A stretch of DNA of 64,000 bases from Streptomyces sp. H39-S7 (GTDB lineage Bacteria > Actinomycetota > Actinomycetes > Streptomycetales > Streptomycetaceae). A program made the position numbers and the translations under genes. The stretch is from assembly GCF_027158205.1 (NCBI RefSeq), contig NZ_JAPVLU010000013.1:1-64000 (forward strand), written 5' to 3'. Positions 61,906 through 64,000 of the stretch are shown piece by piece; the stretch's first letter is position 1; each line of letters opens with the position of its first letter. The notes under the pieces are model-generated. The model was given only the letters and a program-made list of their open reading frames with translations, did no database searches and had not been told where the DNA came from.

Positions 61906-63144
61906 TCACATCCTGGAACTCAGTTGGTTGACCTTCCTCCATAGGGCCTTGATCTCGCCGAACACATTCGTCGGCGCATCGGTGCCCTGGTTGCCGACAT
62001 TCGGCGTGATGGACGACCCTTCTGCGGAGTCGGAGATCGTGACCTGCCGGACGATGTCCTGGTGAACGGTGCCGTCCACTACGCACGTGACCTTGTCACC
62101 GAGCCACCAGTGCACCCCGAATGTGAGGGATGGTGTATCCACGGGATAGACCTGCATATTGCCCTGTGACTGGTTCTGGGAAAGGACCTCCTGGCCTCGC
62201 TGTCCCATGGTCACCAGGCATGATTGCACGGTCGTGCCGGCCTCGACTTCCCCCACCAGCACCGGCTTGCCAGTCTTGTCCTTCTTCAACGGAACATCGC
62301 GGGCATCAACGAATTGCTCTGCGATGACGCCCCAGTAATCTTCCGCTTCCTTGTCGATATACGACGTGATGAAGCGCTCTTTCCCCTCACCTTGAGCGGC
62401 GACGATAGCGCGCGTCACCTTGGGTGCGGTCATGGAATACACAAACTCTTTCAAGTTCCCAAGGTCGGGGGAGAACCGAATCATCCCGGTGCGATCTCGG
62501 ACCTGAAAGGTTTCGAGTCGAATGGTCCTTGTCTCGGGGTCATAGACGTTGCGCCAGCCGATCCCACCTGCCTCCGCGATGGTCTTTACCGCATCGCGAA
62601 GGTTGTCGAAGCGGAGACTGTACGGCGTGACCGGCCCGTATTCGTCGTACTTCCATGTTCCGACGGAGGTCGGAGTGAGGTACCCGAATGGTTTGCGACT
62701 GTCCAGGGACTCGCTGCCGCTATTCCGGCTGATCACCGATTGCAGCGCATGTGATGCGGTGAGTGCGGTAGTCGTATCGGAAGTCGTCGACTGCTTGTCG
62801 AGAGGATTGGAGGGGTCGGGATAGCAGACGTGCGACTGCATGATGTAATTGTCATCGGCTCCGGAGACGAAGAGTGCACCCGGCCCGCTGTCCGTGTCGA
62901 TGGTCCAATATTTCTGAATGCCCTGCACTGGGCCCGAGAGAATGGGCTTCTCGACACCATTACGGTACACGATGATCCCGCACCCCGGCTGGAGAAGCCG
63001 GGCATGCGGCAATCCCGCCTGGATCTTTAGCGTCCACTGGCCGGTATCGCAGAACTTGAGAGTCGCAGTGAATTCAATGTAATCGTCGATCTGTCCTATC
63101 GGGATGAGCTCACGGTCCCGGACCACAATCTTGTACTCACCCAA
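61906..63144 (-). CDS. Gp37-like siphovirus tail protein
   Basis: 412 aa resembling the Siphovirus ReqiPepy6 Gp37-like family: GEYKIVVRDRELIPIGQIDDYIEFTA, ATLKFCDTGQWTLKI, PGCGIIVYRNG and WWLGDKVTCVVDG. A tail-associated (Tal-like) role at the tail tip is likely. Confidence 0.8.
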   Translation of the reverse strand: MGEYKIVVRDRELIPIGQIDDYIEFTATLKFCDTGQWTLKIQAGLPHARLLQPGCGIIVYRNGVEKPILSGPVQGIQKYWTIDTDSGPGALFVSGADDNYIMQSHVCYPDPSNPLDKQSTTSDTTTALTASHALQSVISRNSGSESLDSRKPFGYLTPTSVGTWKYDEYGPVTPYSLRFDNLRDAVKTIAEAGGIGWRNVYDPETRTIRLETFQVRDRTGMIRFSPDLGNLKEFVYSMTAPKVTRAIVAAQGEGKERFITSYIDKEAEDYWGVIAEQFVDARDVPLKKDKTGKPVLVGEVEAGTTVQSCLVTMGQRGQEVLSQNQSQGNMQVYPVDTPSLTFGVHWWLGDKVTCVVDGTVHQDIVRQVTISDSAEGSSITPNVGNQGTDAPTNVFGEIKALWRKVNQLSSRM

Positions 63145-63163
63145 AGGGCCTGCCTCTGATAAT

Positions 63164-63205
63164 GAGACAGGGCAGGAAGTCCGTTAGATCTCCCTGCCCT
63201 GTCTC
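63164..63205 (-). terminator. Hairpin between tape-measure and Gp37-like genes
   Basis: Perfect 13-bp stem GAGACAGGGCAGG / CCTGCCCTGTCTC with a 16-nt loop. It could be a partial terminator or an mRNA stabiliser within the late operon. Confidence 0.65.
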
Positions 63206-63221
63206 TCTTACTGTGCCGCCG

Positions 63222-64000
63222 TTAAAGGCCGTGCATCATGTACGCACGGTCCATGGCTCGGAGGATGGTCTCCTCGGTCGGCACGTCCGGCGCCGCGTTC
63301 ACCGTGACGTTCACGGCACGGCCACCCAGGAGCTCGGATGTCTCCTGCGCGGTGTGAACTCGCTCGCCGCCCCGGAAGGCCACGAGTTCTGGGCCCTGCT
63401 CGCCCACCAGGGCGAGACCGGGCGACGCACTGTTCGTGCCCTTGGCGTACCAGTGGTTGCGCTGCCAGAAGTCCCACGCCTGCGCAGGATCGCCGTAGCG
63501 CTCCTTGATGTAGCCCAGGCCCCACCGCTCCTGAGTCACCGGGTTGGTGAGCCAGTCAGACCCGGCCGCCGCCATCTTGCTAGCGGGAAGCGACTGGGGG
63601 ATGCCGTAGGCGCCGCTGTCGCGGTTACGGGCGAGCTGGTTCCATCCTGACTCGCGTGACCACACGGCATCCAGAGCACCGAACTGACTGCCCCATCCCC
63701 GGTCGCGCAGCAGCTGCCTGCCGACAGTCTTGTTGCGATCCGGCGTGCCGCCGTCGAGGCCGCCAGCATCCGGGATGTCCACACCCTGTGTGTAGGCGCC
63801 CGGCCACCCGGCAAAGCTCACGCCTTGACCACCACCGCCACGAGGACGGAATACATGATCAGGGTCAGACATTGCCCTCACCAATCGCCGCACTGACGGG
63901 CCGGTGTTGCCCTCGATAGTGTGAAAGACGCCACCGAGAGCTGACTCGACCATGCCGATATGACCGCCATTGCGGAAGGTGACTACATCGCCGGCACGTG
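63222..64000 (-). CDS. Tail tape-measure protein, C-terminal part with lytic domains
   Basis: About 258 residues, open to the right edge. The first visible part (AGDVVTFRNGGHIGMVESAL, FHTIEGNTGPSV) looks like the end of a CHAP-type peptidase. A transglycosylase-like domain follows (LDAVWSRESGWNQLARNRDSGAYGIPQSLPASKMA, WGLGYIKERYGDPAQAWDF). The end (GLALVGEQGPELVAFRGGERVHTAQET) is characteristic of tape-measure C-termini. These domains help the tail cross the cell wall. Confidence 0.85.
   Translation of the reverse strand, partial: RAGDVVTFRNGGHIGMVESALGGVFHTIEGNTGPSVRRLVRAMSDPDHVFRPRGGGGQGVSFAGWPGAYTQGVDIPDAGGLDGGTPDRNKTVGRQLLRDRGWGSQFGALDAVWSRESGWNQLARNRDSGAYGIPQSLPASKMAAAGSDWLTNPVTQERWGLGYIKERYGDPAQAWDFWQRNHWYAKGTNSASPGLALVGEQGPELVAFRGGERVHTAQETSELLGGRAVNVTVNAAPDVPTEETILRAMDRAYMMHGL

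Larger units (their letters stand above)
41417..64000. mobile_element. Prophage, left part (right end outside window)
   Basis: From the disrupted aldolase gene to the window edge GC content falls and genes become phage-like: HTH regulators, Lsr2-like proteins, small unknown early genes, an ATPase, holin, endolysin, tail fibre, distal tail proteins and tape measure. Early genes run right and late genes run left, converging at a terminator cluster at 56.3-56.6 kb. Integration inside a protein-coding gene rather than a tRNA suggests a serine integrase, but no integrase is in the window. Left boundary is ~41,416 (where aldolase similarity ends). Confidence 0.9.

Noticed and set aside
41417-64000. 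Integrase, excisionase, capsid, portal and terminase genes
   Set aside because: Searched by motif and not found. They are expected in the missing right part of the prophage.

Overview
This window is chromosomal DNA of a Streptomyces or very close relative. The first ~41 kb has very high GC, GTG starts, G/C-biased third codon positions, and recognisable whiD, bldM, groES-groEL1 and guaB genes in the order expected for the Streptomyces core. From about 41,420 to the right edge the base composition drops and the content becomes that of a temperate siphovirus. I read this part as an integrated prophage whose right end lies outside the window.

Host part, left to right. (1) alr, an alpha/beta hydrolase and the tRNA t6A genes tsaE, tsaB and tsaD with rimI. 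(2) A polysaccharide deacetylase lipoprotein and a THUMP-like methyltransferase. (3) groES-groEL1 behind two CIRCE operators. (4) A minus-strand metabolic group: SnoaL-like protein, SDR, two adjacent MOSC proteins and a class V aminotransferase, with a divergent LysR gene. (5) The developmental regulators whiD and bldM, a sigma factor, guaB and guaB3. (6) A membrane protein, an unusual nucleotide-sugar dehydrogenase and glpD. (7) A run of three Ser/Thr kinases and one pseudokinase sharing one type of extracellular domain. (8) A succinic semialdehyde dehydrogenase, a GMC oxidoreductase and a sortase-anchored surface protein. (9) Chorismate mutase behind what looks like a complete aromatic-amino-acid attenuator. 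(10) guaA. The order alr-tsaE-tsaB-rimI-tsaD-groES-groEL-whiB type-sigma factor-guaB2-guaB3 is also the order I recall for Mycobacterium tuberculosis, so this is an ancient actinobacterial block.

Prophage part. A class II aldolase gene is cut after about 160 codons at ~41,416. A complete diverged copy with its own conserved promoter palindrome lies just inside the element on the other strand. Next come a six-gene minus-strand cluster (small zinc-ribbon proteins, a DUF397 protein, a JmjC-type oxygenase), a divergent XRE/DUF397 pair, an Lsr2-like protein, a small membrane protein and an HTH protein. A 1.1-kb non-coding interval follows, with ACCTAA repeats, a good promoter, a probable structured RNA, and a sequence resembling the actinobacterial rRNA leader antitermination region. 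Then a rightward early operon (about 49.5-56.3 kb) of small unknown genes, a DUF3987-like ATPase and a second Lsr2-like protein. Five of its intergenic gaps contain a tRNA-like fold: closing stem, minimal D-like loop and a 6-bp stem with a 7-nt T-loop, two ending in ACCA. It is followed by a hairpin and a Shine-Dalgarno sequence. The stem sequences differ but the pairing is kept. Stacked terminators (56.3-56.6 kb) separate this operon from the leftward late genes: holin, endolysin, a coiled-coil membrane protein, tail and tail-fibre proteins, and the C-terminus of the tape-measure protein, which runs off the right edge. No integrase is visible; it is probably at the other end.

The strongest candidates for something new are the repeated tRNA-like elements with the rRNA-leader-like upstream region of the prophage early operon, and the phage-carried replacement of the disrupted aldolase gene.
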